DNA of 64,000 nucleotides from Duganella aceris (GCF_011090165.1 NZ_JAADJT010000010.1:124001-188000), one strand, 5' to 3'. Shown: positions 52,399-61,735, counted from the stretch's first letter. Translations and numbers: made by a program. Notes: a model not told the origin generated them from the sequence alone.

Positions 52399-53133
52399 TT
52401 ACACCAGGCCGCCGTTGGCGCGCAAGGTCTGGCCGTTGATCCAGCCGCCGTCGGCGCCGGCCAGCATCGATACCGCCGCCGCGATGTCCTCCGGCTGGCC
52501 CAGGCGCTCCAGCGGCGGCATCTTCGACATGCGCTCGATCATTTCCGGCGTCTTCCCGTCGAGGAACAGCGCGGTCGCGGTCGGACCGGGCGCCACCGCG
52601 TTGACGGTGATGTGCTTGCCGCGCAGCTCCTTGGCCAGGATGTTGGTCATCACCTCGATCGCGCCCTTGGTGGCGGCGTACACCGCATAGCCCGGCAGCG
52701 CCAGCCCGATCACGCTGGTCGAGAAGTTGATGATGCGGCCGCCGTGCTGCAGCTTGGCCGCGGCTTCGCGCATGGTGTTGAAGCTGCCCTTGACATTGAC
52801 CGAGAACAGCCGGTCGAAGGTCTGGTCGTCGGTGTCGGCCAGGTGCGGCAGCGCCGGCGGCATGATGCCGGCATTGTTGACCAGCACGTCGACCCGGCCC
52901 AGCCTGGCGATGGCCTGCTCGAACAGCGCGCGCACGGCGGCCGGATCGGCGACGTCGGCCTGGATGGCGACGGCGGTGCCGCCGTCGGCGCCGATGGCGG
53001 CCACGATCTTGTCGGCCTCGGCGACGTTGCCAGCATAGTTGACTACCACGGCAAAGCCGTCCTTGGCCAGGCGTTGGGCGATGGCGGCGCCGATGCCGCG
53101 CGACGCGCCAGTGACGATAGCAACTTGTTTCAT
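52399..53133 (-). CDS. Short-chain dehydrogenase/reductase, classical
   Basis: 244 residues. Cofactor loop VTGASRGIGAAIAQRL, NNAG in VLVNNAGIMPP, catalytic Ser in FSTSVIG and YxxxK in YAVYAATKGAIE, all intact. Resembles NADPH-linked 3-oxoacyl or sugar reductases; substrate unknown. First of the two SDR genes; the 210-base gap upstream holds the tolC terminator and little else. Confidence 0.86.
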   Translation of the reverse strand: MKQVAIVTGASRGIGAAIAQRLAKDGFAVVVNYAGNVAEADKIVAAIGADGGTAVAIQADVADPAAVRALFEQAIARLGRVDVLVNNAGIMPPALPHLADTDDQTFDRLFSVNVKGSFNTMREAAAKLQHGGRIINFSTSVIGLALPGYAVYAATKGAIEVMTNILAKELRGKHITVNAVAPGPTATALFLDGKTPEMIERMSKMPPLERLGQPEDIAAAVSMLAGADGGWINGQTLRANGGLV

Positions 53134-53239
53134 GGTGTGGCTCCTTCAAAGTGGATTAGGGTGAGAGAAGTATCACCCTGCGCGCACAATGAATAAAGCC
53201 ACTGAAATTGCTTAGACTATGCAATTTCAACCAACAATC

Positions 53240-53268
53240 AAAAAAAACGCCGGCTTTGTGGGCCGGCG
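53240..53268 (-). terminator. Intrinsic terminator downstream of tolC
   Basis: Minus strand CGCCGGC-loop-GCCGGCG (7 bp) followed by TTTTTTT. It ends the tolC transcript about 75 bases after the stop. Between it and the stop lies a run of short ACAGGTA/CGGG-type near-repeats (53290-53340) with no evident role. Confidence 0.85.
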
Positions 53269-53343
53269 TGAAAAAAAACGTGAGTTGGTAGGTAAAACAG
53301 GTAAGACAGGTACTGCGGGTACAGCGGGAAAAACGGGGAAAAC

Positions 53344-54699
53344 TTAGTGGACCAGCAGCGCGTTGATCGGCGCCAGGTCTTCTTCCTTCAGCGTGCCGGC
53401 GGCCGATTTCAGGCGCAGGCCGTTCATGATGGTGTCGTAGCGGGCTTTCGACAGGTCTTTCTGGGTCGAATACAGCAGTTTCTGGGCATTCAGCACGTCG
53501 ATGTTGATCCGCACGCCGACCTGGTAGCCCAGCTTGTTCGAATCCAGCGATGATTTGCTCGATACTTCGGCCGCTTCCAGCGCCTTGACCTGCGCCAGGC
53601 CGCTGTTCATGCCGAGGTAGGCCTGGCGGGCGTTCTGCGACGCGGCGCGCTTGATCGCCTCCAGGTCGTTGCGGGCCTTGTCTTCCAGCGCGATGCTCTC
53701 GCGCACCTTGCTGGTGACGGCGAAGCCGTTGAAGATCGGCACATTCAAGGTCAGGCCGATGCCTTTGTTGTTGGTGGTGCCGACGCCGGCCGTGGCGCCG
53801 CTGATTTCAACGCGCTGGGCGACCGCCGTCAGGTTGGCGGTCGGCAGGTGGTTGGCGCGGTTGCGCGAGATTTCACGCTTGGCGATTTCCAGCGACAGCT
53901 CGGCCGAGATCACCGAATAGTTCTGGCCTTCGGCCGAAGCGACCCACGAATCGACCACCGCCGGTTCCGGCGGATTGATGGTGACGCCGGTGCGCAGCGG
54001 CGCCAGTTCGCCCGGCGCCTTGCCGACGATCACCTGCAGCGCGGTGCGCTTGTTGTCCAGATCGTTGATCGCGGCGAATTCCTGCGCCACCACCAGATCG
54101 TAGGCCGCTTGCGCTTCATGCGTATCGGTGATGGTCTGGGTGCCGACTTCGAAGTTGCGCTTGGCCGACGCCAGCTGCTCGGTGGTCGCCACTTTCTGCG
54201 CCTGGGTCGAGGTCAGGTTGTCCTGCGCCGTCAGCACGTCGAAGTAGGCTTGCGAGACGCGGGTGATCAGGTCCAGCCGGGCTTGCGAAAAGGTCGCCTC
54301 GGCGATCGCCTGCGACAGCTTGCTCTGCTGGTAGGTCTGCCACAGGCTCAGGTTGAACACCGGCTGGCTCAGCGACACGGTATAGGTCTTGTTGCGATTG
54401 TCCTGGTTGGAGCGGGTCGGGATCGTCAGCTCGCCGTTGACCACGTCCAGCACGCCTTCGTTGACCGGAATGAACTCGCCGTTGTTGCGGGTGTACGAAC
54501 CGCTGGCGCTGATGGTGGGCAGCAGACCCGCGCGGCCCTGGGTGATCCGCTCGCGACCGGCTTCCAGGGACGAACGAGCGCTGGCATACGTGGCGTCGTT
54601 GGCCAGTGCCTGCTGGTACACCTGGATCAGGTCGGCCGCCTGTGCGTTGAGCGTCAAAAAGGCGCTGGTGATCAGCACGGCGATAAGGGGTCTCTGCAT
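53344..54699 (-). CDS. tolC: TolC-family outer-membrane channel
   Basis: 451 residues from the ATG at 54699, which has GGAG six bases upstream and opens a good signal peptide (MQRPLIAVLITSAFLTLNAQA); upstream in-frame starts at 54720 and 54723 lack one. The repeated TolC fold is visible (LIQVYQQALANDATYASARSSLEAG, then a similar block near residue 240) with long coiled-coil helices. It forms the outer-membrane exit duct for efflux and type I secretion. Last of a pcm-rhodanese-tolC run. Confidence 0.93.
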   Translation of the reverse strand: MQRPLIAVLITSAFLTLNAQAADLIQVYQQALANDATYASARSSLEAGRERITQGRAGLLPTISASGSYTRNNGEFIPVNEGVLDVVNGELTIPTRSNQDNRNKTYTVSLSQPVFNLSLWQTYQQSKLSQAIAEATFSQARLDLITRVSQAYFDVLTAQDNLTSTQAQKVATTEQLASAKRNFEVGTQTITDTHEAQAAYDLVVAQEFAAINDLDNKRTALQVIVGKAPGELAPLRTGVTINPPEPAVVDSWVASAEGQNYSVISAELSLEIAKREISRNRANHLPTANLTAVAQRVEISGATAGVGTTNNKGIGLTLNVPIFNGFAVTSKVRESIALEDKARNDLEAIKRAASQNARQAYLGMNSGLAQVKALEAAEVSSKSSLDSNKLGYQVGVRINIDVLNAQKLLYSTQKDLSKARYDTIMNGLRLKSAAGTLKEEDLAPINALLVH

Positions 54700-54776
54700 T
54701 GCATTCTCCGTTGGAGTCATCAAAAAAAGTTGATCAAATCAAAAACACTTGCTACCTTCGCGCCGCGCCGGGCCGC

Positions 54777-55100
54777 TTAATACCTGGCCATCGTGCCGTC
54801 GACTTGCAGCGCCCAGGCGTGGATGCCACCCGTCAGGTTGACCATCTTGCCGAAGCCGTTACGCTCCAGGAAGGCGGCCACCTGCATACTGCGCGCGCCG
54901 TGGTGACAGATGCAGACGATCTCCGCATCCTCATCCAGGTCGTCGATGCGCGCCGGTATGGTATTCATCGGGATCTGGACCGAGCCGTCGATACGGCAGG
55001 TCTCGAACTCCCAGTTTTCACGCACGTCCAGCAACACCGGGCTGGGCCGTGTATCGTCCGCCAGCCAGGCGGCCAGTTCCAGGGCAGTCATCTGCTGCAT
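54777..55100 (-). CDS. Rhodanese-domain protein
   Basis: 107 residues: one rhodanese domain with VLLDVRENWEFETCRIDGSVQIPM and the active-site loop ICHHGARSMQVA. The catalytic cysteine is ICHHGAR's Cys, so sulfurtransferase activity is possible (GlpE-like). Lies between pcm (10 bases) and tolC (77 bases), a conserved grouping in Burkholderiales as far as I know. Confidence 0.88.
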   Translation of the reverse strand: MQQMTALELAAWLADDTRPSPVLLDVRENWEFETCRIDGSVQIPMNTIPARIDDLDEDAEIVCICHHGARSMQVAAFLERNGFGKMVNLTGGIHAWALQVDGTMARY

Positions 55101-55110
55101 GACCGCTGCC

Positions 55111-55764
55111 TCAGAACGTGAAGGTCGACGGCGTGGTCGCCGACGACAGCGGCTTCACATCGGTTTCGAACAGCGTGCGCGTGTCGTAGCCGGCTTCGCC
55201 GGTACGGGTGATCAGCTGCGCCTTCATCGCCGGGGCCTGGCCGATGATGGCGGCCAGGCGGCCACCCACCTTCAACTGCTGCAACAGCGCTTCCGGCAGC
55301 ACCGGCAGCGAGCCGGTCACCACGATCACATCGAACGGCGCACCGTTGGCCCAGCCCTGGGCGCCATTGCCCAGTTCCACGCTGACGTTGGTGACGCCGT
55401 TGTCGGCCAAATTCTTTTCCGCCAGCGCCTTCAGCTCCGGCGACACTTCCACCGTCGTCACGTGACGACCCTTATGCGCCAGCAGCGCGGCCATGTAACC
55501 GGAGCCGGTGCCGATTTCCAGCACGCTCTCATGCTTCTTCAGATTGACGTCCTGCAGCAGGCGCGCTTCGATCTTCGGATTCAGCATGGACTGGCCGCCC
55601 GGCAGCGGGATTTCCGCATCGACGAAGGCCAGCGCCTTGTGCGCGGCGGGCACGTAATTCTCGCGTTTCACTACCAGCAGCAACTCCAGTACCTCGGCGT
55701 CCAGGACGTCCCAAGGGCGGATTTGCTGTTCGATCATGTTGAAGCGGGCTTGTTCGATATTCAT
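55111..55764 (-). CDS. pcm: Pcm-like methyltransferase (protein-L-isoaspartate O-methyltransferase family)
   Basis: 217 residues with a Rossmann methyltransferase fold: SVLEIGTGSGYMAALLAHKGRHVTTVE for AdoMet binding and FDVIVVTGSLPVLPEALL later. Classical Pcm has GQTISQPY near residue 60; here it reads GQSMLNPK, so the active-site loop differs and isoaspartate repair is uncertain. The whole family at this tolC-linked position may have another substrate. Begins the pcm-rhodanese-tolC run. Confidence 0.8.
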   Translation of the reverse strand: MNIEQARFNMIEQQIRPWDVLDAEVLELLLVVKRENYVPAAHKALAFVDAEIPLPGGQSMLNPKIEARLLQDVNLKKHESVLEIGTGSGYMAALLAHKGRHVTTVEVSPELKALAEKNLADNGVTNVSVELGNGAQGWANGAPFDVIVVTGSLPVLPEALLQQLKVGGRLAAIIGQAPAMKAQLITRTGEAGYDTRTLFETDVKPLSSATTPSTFTF

Positions 55765-55936
55765 CTTAAGACTCTTGTCGGGATTAAATAATCCGTCATT
55801 TTATCGTTGAACTGGCATGGAGGCACATATTAACGATTAGACGGCTGCTTGGAGGGAAATTGCGACAGTCTGCAGATTTTGGGGGGTGAACCTGCAAAAA
55901 ACGCAAGCTGGATGGGAAATCTCGGGGCTGGGCGGC

Positions 55937-56581
55937 TCACGGGGTATCGGCTTTGAGGCCGCGCAGCGTGGTCTCGAGGAAGGTGGCCATGAACGGACCC
56001 GGCTCGACCGGCGGCATGTCGCAGGTCGGGATATACGAGTGGGTCCACATCAGCAGCATCATGACGGGCGCGATCAGCACCTGGGTCATCACCACCGGAT
56101 CGACCGGTCGGAAATCGCCGCGCGCGACGCCGCGCTCCAGCGCCCGGGTGAACAGGTTGCTGCCGCGCGCGACCACCTCTTCGTTGTAAAACTCGGCCAG
56201 TTCGGGGAAGTTATTGCCTTCGGCGAGCATCAGCTTGGCGATGCCGCCCAGCGGCGTGGAGCAGATCTCGTTCCACCACTTCATCAACAGCGCGCCCAGC
56301 AGTTCGCCGCTGGGGCCGTCGAAGGCGGCGGCGTCCTGTTCGGCCTCGCCGATGGTGGCGACGATGTTTTCGCGCACCACCGCCTTGAACAGCTCTTCCT
56401 TATTGGCGAAATACAGGTACAGCGTGCCCTTGGACACGCCGGCGCGCTTGGCGACGTCCTCCAGGCGGGTGGCGGCGTAACCGCGTTCGACGAATTGCTC
56501 CAGCGCCGCCGCCAGCAATTCCTGCGGCCGCGCGTCCTTGCGCCGCTCCCAGCGTGGCTTGGTGTCTTGGGTGGCTTGCAT
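55937..56581 (-). CDS. TetR-family transcription regulator
   Basis: 214 residues. The N-terminal helix-turn-helix reads FVERGYAATRLEDVAKRAGVSKGTLYLYFANKEELFKAVV; the C-terminal ligand-binding half is of the AcrR/YcdC type (WWNEICSTPLGGIAKLMLAEG). It lies upstream of the pcm-rhodanese-tolC run on the same strand (172 bases), so control of TolC-linked efflux is a reasonable guess. A near-palindrome at 56603-56616 is its likely operator. Confidence 0.86.
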   Translation of the reverse strand: MQATQDTKPRWERRKDARPQELLAAALEQFVERGYAATRLEDVAKRAGVSKGTLYLYFANKEELFKAVVRENIVATIGEAEQDAAAFDGPSGELLGALLMKWWNEICSTPLGGIAKLMLAEGNNFPELAEFYNEEVVARGSNLFTRALERGVARGDFRPVDPVVMTQVLIAPVMMLLMWTHSYIPTCDMPPVEPGPFMATFLETTLRGLKADTP

Positions 56582-56602
56582 GGGTGTATGTGTGAGAGTA
56601 AC

Positions 56603-56616
56603 TTACTTATGAGTCA
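56603..56616. promoter_or_regulatory. Near-palindrome upstream of the TetR gene
   Basis: TTACTTATGAGTCA has half-sites TTACT and TGACT (reverse) with one mismatch around TATG, 22 bases before the TetR start. Such short dyads are common TetR operators; autoregulation is inferred. Confidence 0.4.
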
Positions 56617-56661
56617 TTAATATAGTCGCAAGACCCGGGAGCGTCAAGCTTCCGCCGCCCA

Positions 56662-57381
56662 TCAGATCAGGTAGCCCGGGTGTTTTTCGCGGATCGCCTC
56701 GATCTGCGTCAGCGTGCCCGTCAGGTGACTGCGGACATTGGCCATCGCCTGCGCGCTGTCGCCGACCTCGATGGCCGCCACGATGCCGCGGTGGTCGGCC
56801 ACGACCCGGGCCGCCTTGCCTTCGATCGGGACATGCAAACGGCGCAGGCGGTCCAGGTTGCCGCTTTGCTGGCGCACCCAATGCCAGAGTTGCTCGACGT
56901 TGGCGGAAGCGAACATCTGGCGATGGAAGGCCATGTCCACCTTGACGAAGGTATCGAAATCGCCGAGCGACAGCGCCAGCTGCTGCTGCGAGATCAGATT
57001 CCCGAGCGTGCCGATCAGCTGCGGCGTGACCTGCTGCGCCAACTGATCGGCGATTTCCACCTCCAGCGCGAGGCGCAGGAATTGGGCCTGCATCGCCGAT
57101 TGCACGTCGATCGCCCGCACCACCGTCGCCTGCTGCGGGTAGATGTCCACCAGGCCTTCCTCGCTGAGTTTGGTCAACGCATCGCGCACCGGCGTCGACG
57201 ACAGGCCGTAATACGCCGACAAGTCATTGCGCTGCAGCGATGCCAGCGGCTTCAACGCCAGCGTGGTGATCAGCTCGCGCAAATGGTCGAACACCTGGGT
57301 CGCCGCATTGCGGCTGCGGTCGAGGCGAAACGGCAGCTGAAATGGGTCGGTCGACATCGGCAGGGCGCTGGGAGCGGGCAT
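56662..57381 (-). CDS. GntR/FadR-type regulator (FCD domain), second copy
   Basis: 239 residues from the ATG at 57381, which overlaps the previous stop (TGATG); an internal ATG at 57357 is an alternative. N-terminal winged helix (LQRNDLSAYYGLSSTPVRDALTKLSEEGLVDIYPQQATVV) and an all-helical FCD ligand-binding domain with Asp/His metal contacts (DMAFHRQMF, ADHRGIVAAI). Such proteins control sugar-acid or organic-acid operons. Paralogue of the preceding gene. Confidence 0.86.
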   Translation of the reverse strand: MPAPSALPMSTDPFQLPFRLDRSRNAATQVFDHLRELITTLALKPLASLQRNDLSAYYGLSSTPVRDALTKLSEEGLVDIYPQQATVVRAIDVQSAMQAQFLRLALEVEIADQLAQQVTPQLIGTLGNLISQQQLALSLGDFDTFVKVDMAFHRQMFASANVEQLWHWVRQQSGNLDRLRRLHVPIEGKAARVVADHRGIVAAIEVGDSAQAMANVRSHLTGTLTQIEAIREKHPGYLI

Positions 57382-58118
57382 CAGGCGCCGGGCGCGACGC
57401 GCGCCGGAACGATGGCGTCTTCGGACATCAGCACGCCGGGGTAACGTTCGCGCAGCGCGCGCAGCTTGGACAGGGTGCCGGACAGATGCCGGCGCACCAC
57501 CGACTCGGCGGAGTAGGCATTGCGGTTGGCGATCGCGTCGACCAGATCGGCATGCTCCTGCAACACCGCGTCGGCCTTGCCGTTCAACGGCACGTGCAGC
57601 CGCCGCAGCCGGTCCATATTGCCGCTTTTCGAGCGCATCAGGACCCATAGCCCCTCCATGTTCGCCGCCACGAACAGGCGATGGTGGAATTCCAGGTCGG
57701 CGTGCACGAAGGCGTCGAAGTCCTGCGCCGCCAGGCAGGCGCGTTGCCGGGCGATCAGCGTCTGCAACTGTTGCGGCAGATCCTGGGGATACTCGCCCGA
57801 CAGCTTGCGCGCGATCTCGAGCTCGAGCGACAGGCGCAGGAAATGCGCATGCTTGGCCGCGTCCAGGTCGATGTCGCTGACCCGGGTACCGTGCTGGGGA
57901 AATATATCGACCAGCCCTTCTTCGGCCAGACGCAAGGTGGCGTCGCGGATGGGGGTGGCGGAAACGCCGTAGTAGCGCGACAGGTCCGAGCGCGACAGCA
58001 CGGCGCCCGGCTTCAGCGACATTTTCAGGATTTGCTCGCGCAGGTGCGCATAGACTTGGTTGGCGGCGTTTTGCGACTTGTCGAGCTCAAATTGTAAAGA
58101 CGACTGTTCCGATTCCAT
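57381..58118 (-). CDS. GntR/FadR-type regulator (FCD domain), first copy
   Basis: 245 residues. Winged helix (LSRSDLSRYYGVSATPIRDATLRLAEEGLVDIFPQHGTRV) followed by an FCD domain with metal-binding residues in DLEFHHRLF and LQEHADLVDAI. By eye about half identical to the next gene, so a tandem duplication. Upstream, 58153-58165, is a motif also found in the glucarate-dehydratase promoter region, which suggests that this protein controls itself and that operon. Confidence 0.87.
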   Translation of the reverse strand: MESEQSSLQFELDKSQNAANQVYAHLREQILKMSLKPGAVLSRSDLSRYYGVSATPIRDATLRLAEEGLVDIFPQHGTRVSDIDLDAAKHAHFLRLSLELEIARKLSGEYPQDLPQQLQTLIARQRACLAAQDFDAFVHADLEFHHRLFVAANMEGLWVLMRSKSGNMDRLRRLHVPLNGKADAVLQEHADLVDAIANRNAYSAESVVRRHLSGTLSKLRALRERYPGVLMSEDAIVPARVAPGA

Positions 58119-58152
58119 CCGTATCTGCCTTGAAGACGCCGCTCAATATTGC

Positions 58153-58165
58153 ACTAATATTTTAC
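58153..58165 (+). promoter_or_regulatory. Candidate GntR operator, copy 1
   Basis: ACTAATATTTTAC, about 35 bases before the first GntR start. It differs in one base from the reverse complement of 61694-61706. Confidence 0.45.
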
Positions 58166-58185
58166 CTCATCGATCAGTGTACTTC

Positions 58186-58219
58186 AAAAAAAACCGGCGA
58201 CGCGGTCGGGCGCCGCCAG
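58186..58219 (-). terminator. Intrinsic terminator downstream of the TonB-dependent receptor gene
   Basis: Minus strand CTGGCGGCG pairs with CGTCGCCGG (GU allowed) around an 8-base loop, followed by eight T. It lies between the receptor stop and the GntR start. Confidence 0.8.
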
Positions 58220-58262
58220 TCAATCCCGGGCCCCACTGGAGCAGGCATCCCGGGCGTCACGC

Positions 58263-61200
58263 TTAAAACTTCATGCGCAGCCCCACCGAGTAGGTGCGGC
58301 CGCCGCTGTTGATCGCCTCGGTCGCGTTGCTGTACTGGTTGAAATAACGCAGACGGGCATTGTTGGCGTTGGCGATGTTGAAGGTCAGCGTCGGCAGCCC
58401 GTCACGGTCCAGCACGCGCTCCAGGTCGACGCTGGAGGAAAAATCGAGCTGCTTGAACGATTCGCGGAAGATCGCCGCCTGGGTCACGCCATTCTGGTTG
58501 GCCCCGGTGACCTGGAAGCCGTCGGAATAAGTGTGCGACAGCCGCGCCATGTAGCCGTCGCGTTCGTAGTACAGCGTCAAGTTGTTCGATTTCTTCGGCA
58601 CGCCCAGCGCGACGAAGGCGCCGGCCGCTTCGCCGCTGGCCTGCTGGTTGACGTAGGTGAAGTTCTCGTTGAAACCGAATCCCTTGAGCGGCAACCAGTT
58701 GTCGAGCGGCTGCACCCAGCCCAGTTCGACACCTTTGACGTCGAGGTAGCCGGCGGCGTTGCGGGTCCGGGTCATCACCACGGTGGCGGCGCCGGGACCG
58801 CCGCGCGCGTCCAGGGCGACCTTCTGGATCGGCGTCAGGCTGTTGTAGGTCACGCCGTAGGCGGCCAGCTCGCCGAACGGCAGGGTGACGTTTTCGGCCA
58901 CGGTCAAGCCCTTGATCCGCTTGCCGAACACGGTCGCGGACAGATAGCCTTCGCGCCCGGTGTACCACTCGACGCCGACGTCCAGGTTGTTCGAGGTAAA
59001 CGGGTCCAGGTCGGGGTTGCCGATCGAGCCGATATCCGCCGAGGTCGAGGTAAACGTGATGCCCGGCCGCAGCAGCGTCGGATCGGCCCGCGTCATCGAC
59101 TTCGAGGCCGCGGCCCGCAACACGATATCCTTGCGCAGGTTGTACGCGACACTCGCCGAGGGCAGCACATTGCTGTAGCTGCGGTCGCGATAGACCCAGC
59201 TCGCCACGTCCGGATAGCGGCCGCCGTTGAGTATCGCGCTGGTGTTGCGCGGGTCCGGCTGCGCCGAGTAGGCGCCGACGCTCTGCCGGGTGCGCGCATA
59301 GCGCACCCCGGCGTCGTAGCGCAGGCTGGCGCCGGCCAGGTCGAGATCGCCGCTGGCGTCGATGAAGGCGCCGGCGATCCCCTCCTGGATGTACGCGGCC
59401 GGCGTGGTCAGCGCGGTGGCCGCCGTTTCCACCGTCGCGTCGTGGAATTGTTGGTAGTTGCTCGCGGTCGCGAAGCGCGACCAGTCCATCGTCACATAAC
59501 CGTCGGGACCGGGCATCAGGTATCCCGGCAAGGCGGCGGCGGGCACCAGCGAGCCGTTGAACCTCGGCACCCCGGTCTGGCCGGCGGTGTAGGCGCTGCC
59601 GTAACCCGGGAACAGCGCGGCGGCGCTGGCGCCCGGGGTGTTGGCGCCGGCGCAGCTGGCCATGGTATTGGGCGCCGGCAGCACCAGCGAAGGATTGTTG
59701 CCGCAGGTGGCGGCTTGATAGCCGATCGAATTATCGTAGTTGCGGATGCGACGCATCCAATCGTCATACGACACGCCGAGCTTGATGGTGAAAGCCTTGT
59801 CGCCATAGCTCACGTCGCTGCGGGCGCCCTTGGTGCGGGAGACGCGCCGTTCATCCTGGATCTGCACCCGGGTCACGCCATCGACCCAGCCGAAGCTGTT
59901 GGGATCATTCAGGTTGGCCGCGCTCTGGATCGCCGGCGTGCCGCTGGTGTTGCTGTAATGGACCAGCCCGGGCTGGGTCGCCAGAATGATGGTCGGCATC
60001 TCGCGATGGAACAGGCTCTGGCCGTAGTTCGCTTGCGCGTTCAACTTCAGCTTGTCGCTGAGCTTCCACTCCATGCCCGGATTGAGGTTGTAGGTATATC
60101 CGTCCTCGCGGAACAGGCGGTACTCCAGGAAATTGTAGGCGTTCGCGTAGTCGGCCGAGGTGACCACGCACCCCCTGGCACAGTCGGAGCGATCGACCTG
60201 GTAATTGGTGGGGATGATGCCGCTGCTGCGCGCCACGAAGTTCATGTCGGTCCGTTCGTACTGCGCATTGTTGGACGAATACAGCGTGTCGAGATAAAAA
60301 TGCAGATCCGTCGTAGGCCGGTACTCGGCGCTGATGATGCCGGTGGTGCGCTCGTTATTGCCGTGGTCGGTCATCGGCCGGGCCAGGCGGGCGACATAAC
60401 CGTTGTCGATCGCGTCGATGCCGACCCCGGGATTGTGCGCCAGCAGGAAGGCTTGATCGATCGGCGTGCCGGCCACCAGCCCACCGCCCGCGTTGGCCGG
60501 CACCAGCGCCGGAATGGTCCAGTTGCCGCCGCCGGTGCTGTTGCGGCCGGGCGACGAGCTTTGCGCGGCGGTCAGATTCGGATTGGTCCAGCCCACGGCT
60601 TCCCACGACTTGCTGTAACGCTGGGTGTTGGCGTACGACACACCCATCAGGACGCCGAAGCTGTCGCCCCAGGTCTTGCTGGCCACGATCGATCCCTTCG
60701 GATAGCCCCGGCCCGCCTCCTGCGAATACGCGCCGTCCAGGCTCACGGCGACATACTGGCCCTGCTTGTCGAACGGACGCGCGCTGCGCAGGTCCACGGT
60801 ACCGGCCGCGCCGCCTTCGGATTGCGAGGCGTTCGGGCTCTTGCTGACGGTCAGCTTGGTGAACAGGTCGGTGGGGAGGATATTCAGGTCGAGGTCGCGT
60901 CCGCCGCCGGTCGCCACGCCGACCGACGACCACGACGAGCTGACCGGCGAAAACGGCGCCCCGTTCAGCGTCACCTTGGTGAACGACGGCCCCAAGCCGC
61001 GAATCTGCACGGTGGTCCCTTCGCCGGCGATGTTGCGGCCGATCTGTACGCCGGGGATGCGGTTCAACGATTCGGCGATATTACTGTCCGGGAATTTGCC
61101 TATATCTTCCGCAAACACCGCGTCCTGGAAACCGGTCGCGCGCTGCTTCTCGCGCGCCGAGGTTTGCAGCGCGGCGCGATAGCCGCTGACCACGATCGAC

Positions 61201-61343
61201 ACCACCGGTTCGGCGGCGTCCGGCGTCGCGGCGGCCACCGGCTCCTGCTGCGCGTAGGCCTGGCCGATCAGGCCGGCCAGCAGCGACAGGCCAAGCATCG
61301 GCCGCTGCACGCGGTGCGCGGTGGATTTTTTCGAGTGATACAT
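58263..61343 (-). CDS. TonB-dependent outer-membrane receptor
   Basis: 1026 residues. Signal peptide to about residue 31 (LSLLAGLIGQAYA), then a plug domain (FAEDIGKFPDSNIAESLNRIPGV, IRGLGPSFTKVTLNG) and a 22-strand barrel ending with the terminal Phe (SVGLRMKF). The IGKFPDSNIAE plug type is common in receptors for plant oligosaccharides in Xanthomonas-like systems. Divergent from the glucarate-dehydratase and GH115 genes, so uptake of glucuronic-acid-containing xylan fragments is the best guess. Confidence 0.88.
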   Translation of the reverse strand: MYHSKKSTAHRVQRPMLGLSLLAGLIGQAYAQQEPVAAATPDAAEPVVSIVVSGYRAALQTSAREKQRATGFQDAVFAEDIGKFPDSNIAESLNRIPGVQIGRNIAGEGTTVQIRGLGPSFTKVTLNGAPFSPVSSSWSSVGVATGGGRDLDLNILPTDLFTKLTVSKSPNASQSEGGAAGTVDLRSARPFDKQGQYVAVSLDGAYSQEAGRGYPKGSIVASKTWGDSFGVLMGVSYANTQRYSKSWEAVGWTNPNLTAAQSSSPGRNSTGGGNWTIPALVPANAGGGLVAGTPIDQAFLLAHNPGVGIDAIDNGYVARLARPMTDHGNNERTTGIISAEYRPTTDLHFYLDTLYSSNNAQYERTDMNFVARSSGIIPTNYQVDRSDCARGCVVTSADYANAYNFLEYRLFREDGYTYNLNPGMEWKLSDKLKLNAQANYGQSLFHREMPTIILATQPGLVHYSNTSGTPAIQSAANLNDPNSFGWVDGVTRVQIQDERRVSRTKGARSDVSYGDKAFTIKLGVSYDDWMRRIRNYDNSIGYQAATCGNNPSLVLPAPNTMASCAGANTPGASAAALFPGYGSAYTAGQTGVPRFNGSLVPAAALPGYLMPGPDGYVTMDWSRFATASNYQQFHDATVETAATALTTPAAYIQEGIAGAFIDASGDLDLAGASLRYDAGVRYARTRQSVGAYSAQPDPRNTSAILNGGRYPDVASWVYRDRSYSNVLPSASVAYNLRKDIVLRAAASKSMTRADPTLLRPGITFTSTSADIGSIGNPDLDPFTSNNLDVGVEWYTGREGYLSATVFGKRIKGLTVAENVTLPFGELAAYGVTYNSLTPIQKVALDARGGPGAATVVMTRTRNAAGYLDVKGVELGWVQPLDNWLPLKGFGFNENFTYVNQQASGEAAGAFVALGVPKKSNNLTLYYERDGYMARLSHTYSDGFQVTGANQNGVTQAAIFRESFKQLDFSSSVDLERVLDRDGLPTLTFNIANANNARLRYFNQYSNATEAINSGGRTYSVGLRMKF

Positions 61344-61735
61344 GTTGTCTCCCTTTTTTTGGCATAGCCAGAGGTATTGAATGTCCGCTGCGGCCGGTCA
61401 TCTGAGTGATCCTGACCGCTTCGGTTCGCGTTGTGAGCACCGACGTCCAGATACTACCGGACTCTCCGGTCGTAATGTTTTAGTGCGTCGCGAATTGACC
61501 ACATAGTTGCAATGATTATTTCAATTATCCGTATATCAAAATGGCATAGATGCGTTTTCAGCACCTGAACATGGCGCGAACAGCGCTGCATCACCAGCAG
61601 TTTTTTTATTTAAATTCATATACTTATAATAAATCAAAGGGAGATCGGCAGGTCGTGCCGCGATATTTTGAATTTGCATAGTCTGGCGAGAACGTAATAT
61701 ATTAGTACCCATCCGTCGTCCAACATGGTCAATCA
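61344..61735. promoter_or_regulatory. 392-base divergent control region between the receptor and glucarate-dehydratase genes
   Basis: AT-rich compared with its neighbours. It holds ACCGGA-CTC-TCCGGT (a short dyad near 61460), AT-rich promoter-like stretches at 61510-61545 and 61608-61635, and the 61694-61706 motif. No ORF or RNA gene was recognised. Confidence 0.5.
61694..61706 (-). promoter_or_regulatory. Candidate GntR operator, copy 2
   Basis: Minus-strand ACTAATATATTAC; 12 of 13 bases match copy 1 at 58153-58165. It contains the palindrome TAATATATTA and lies 30 bases before the glucarate-dehydratase start, where a bound repressor would block transcription. Confidence 0.5.

Noticed and set aside
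53281..53343. Tandem-like ACAGGTA/GCGGG run after tolC
   Set aside because: Units are irregular and too few to call a repeat array; no CRISPR-like spacing.
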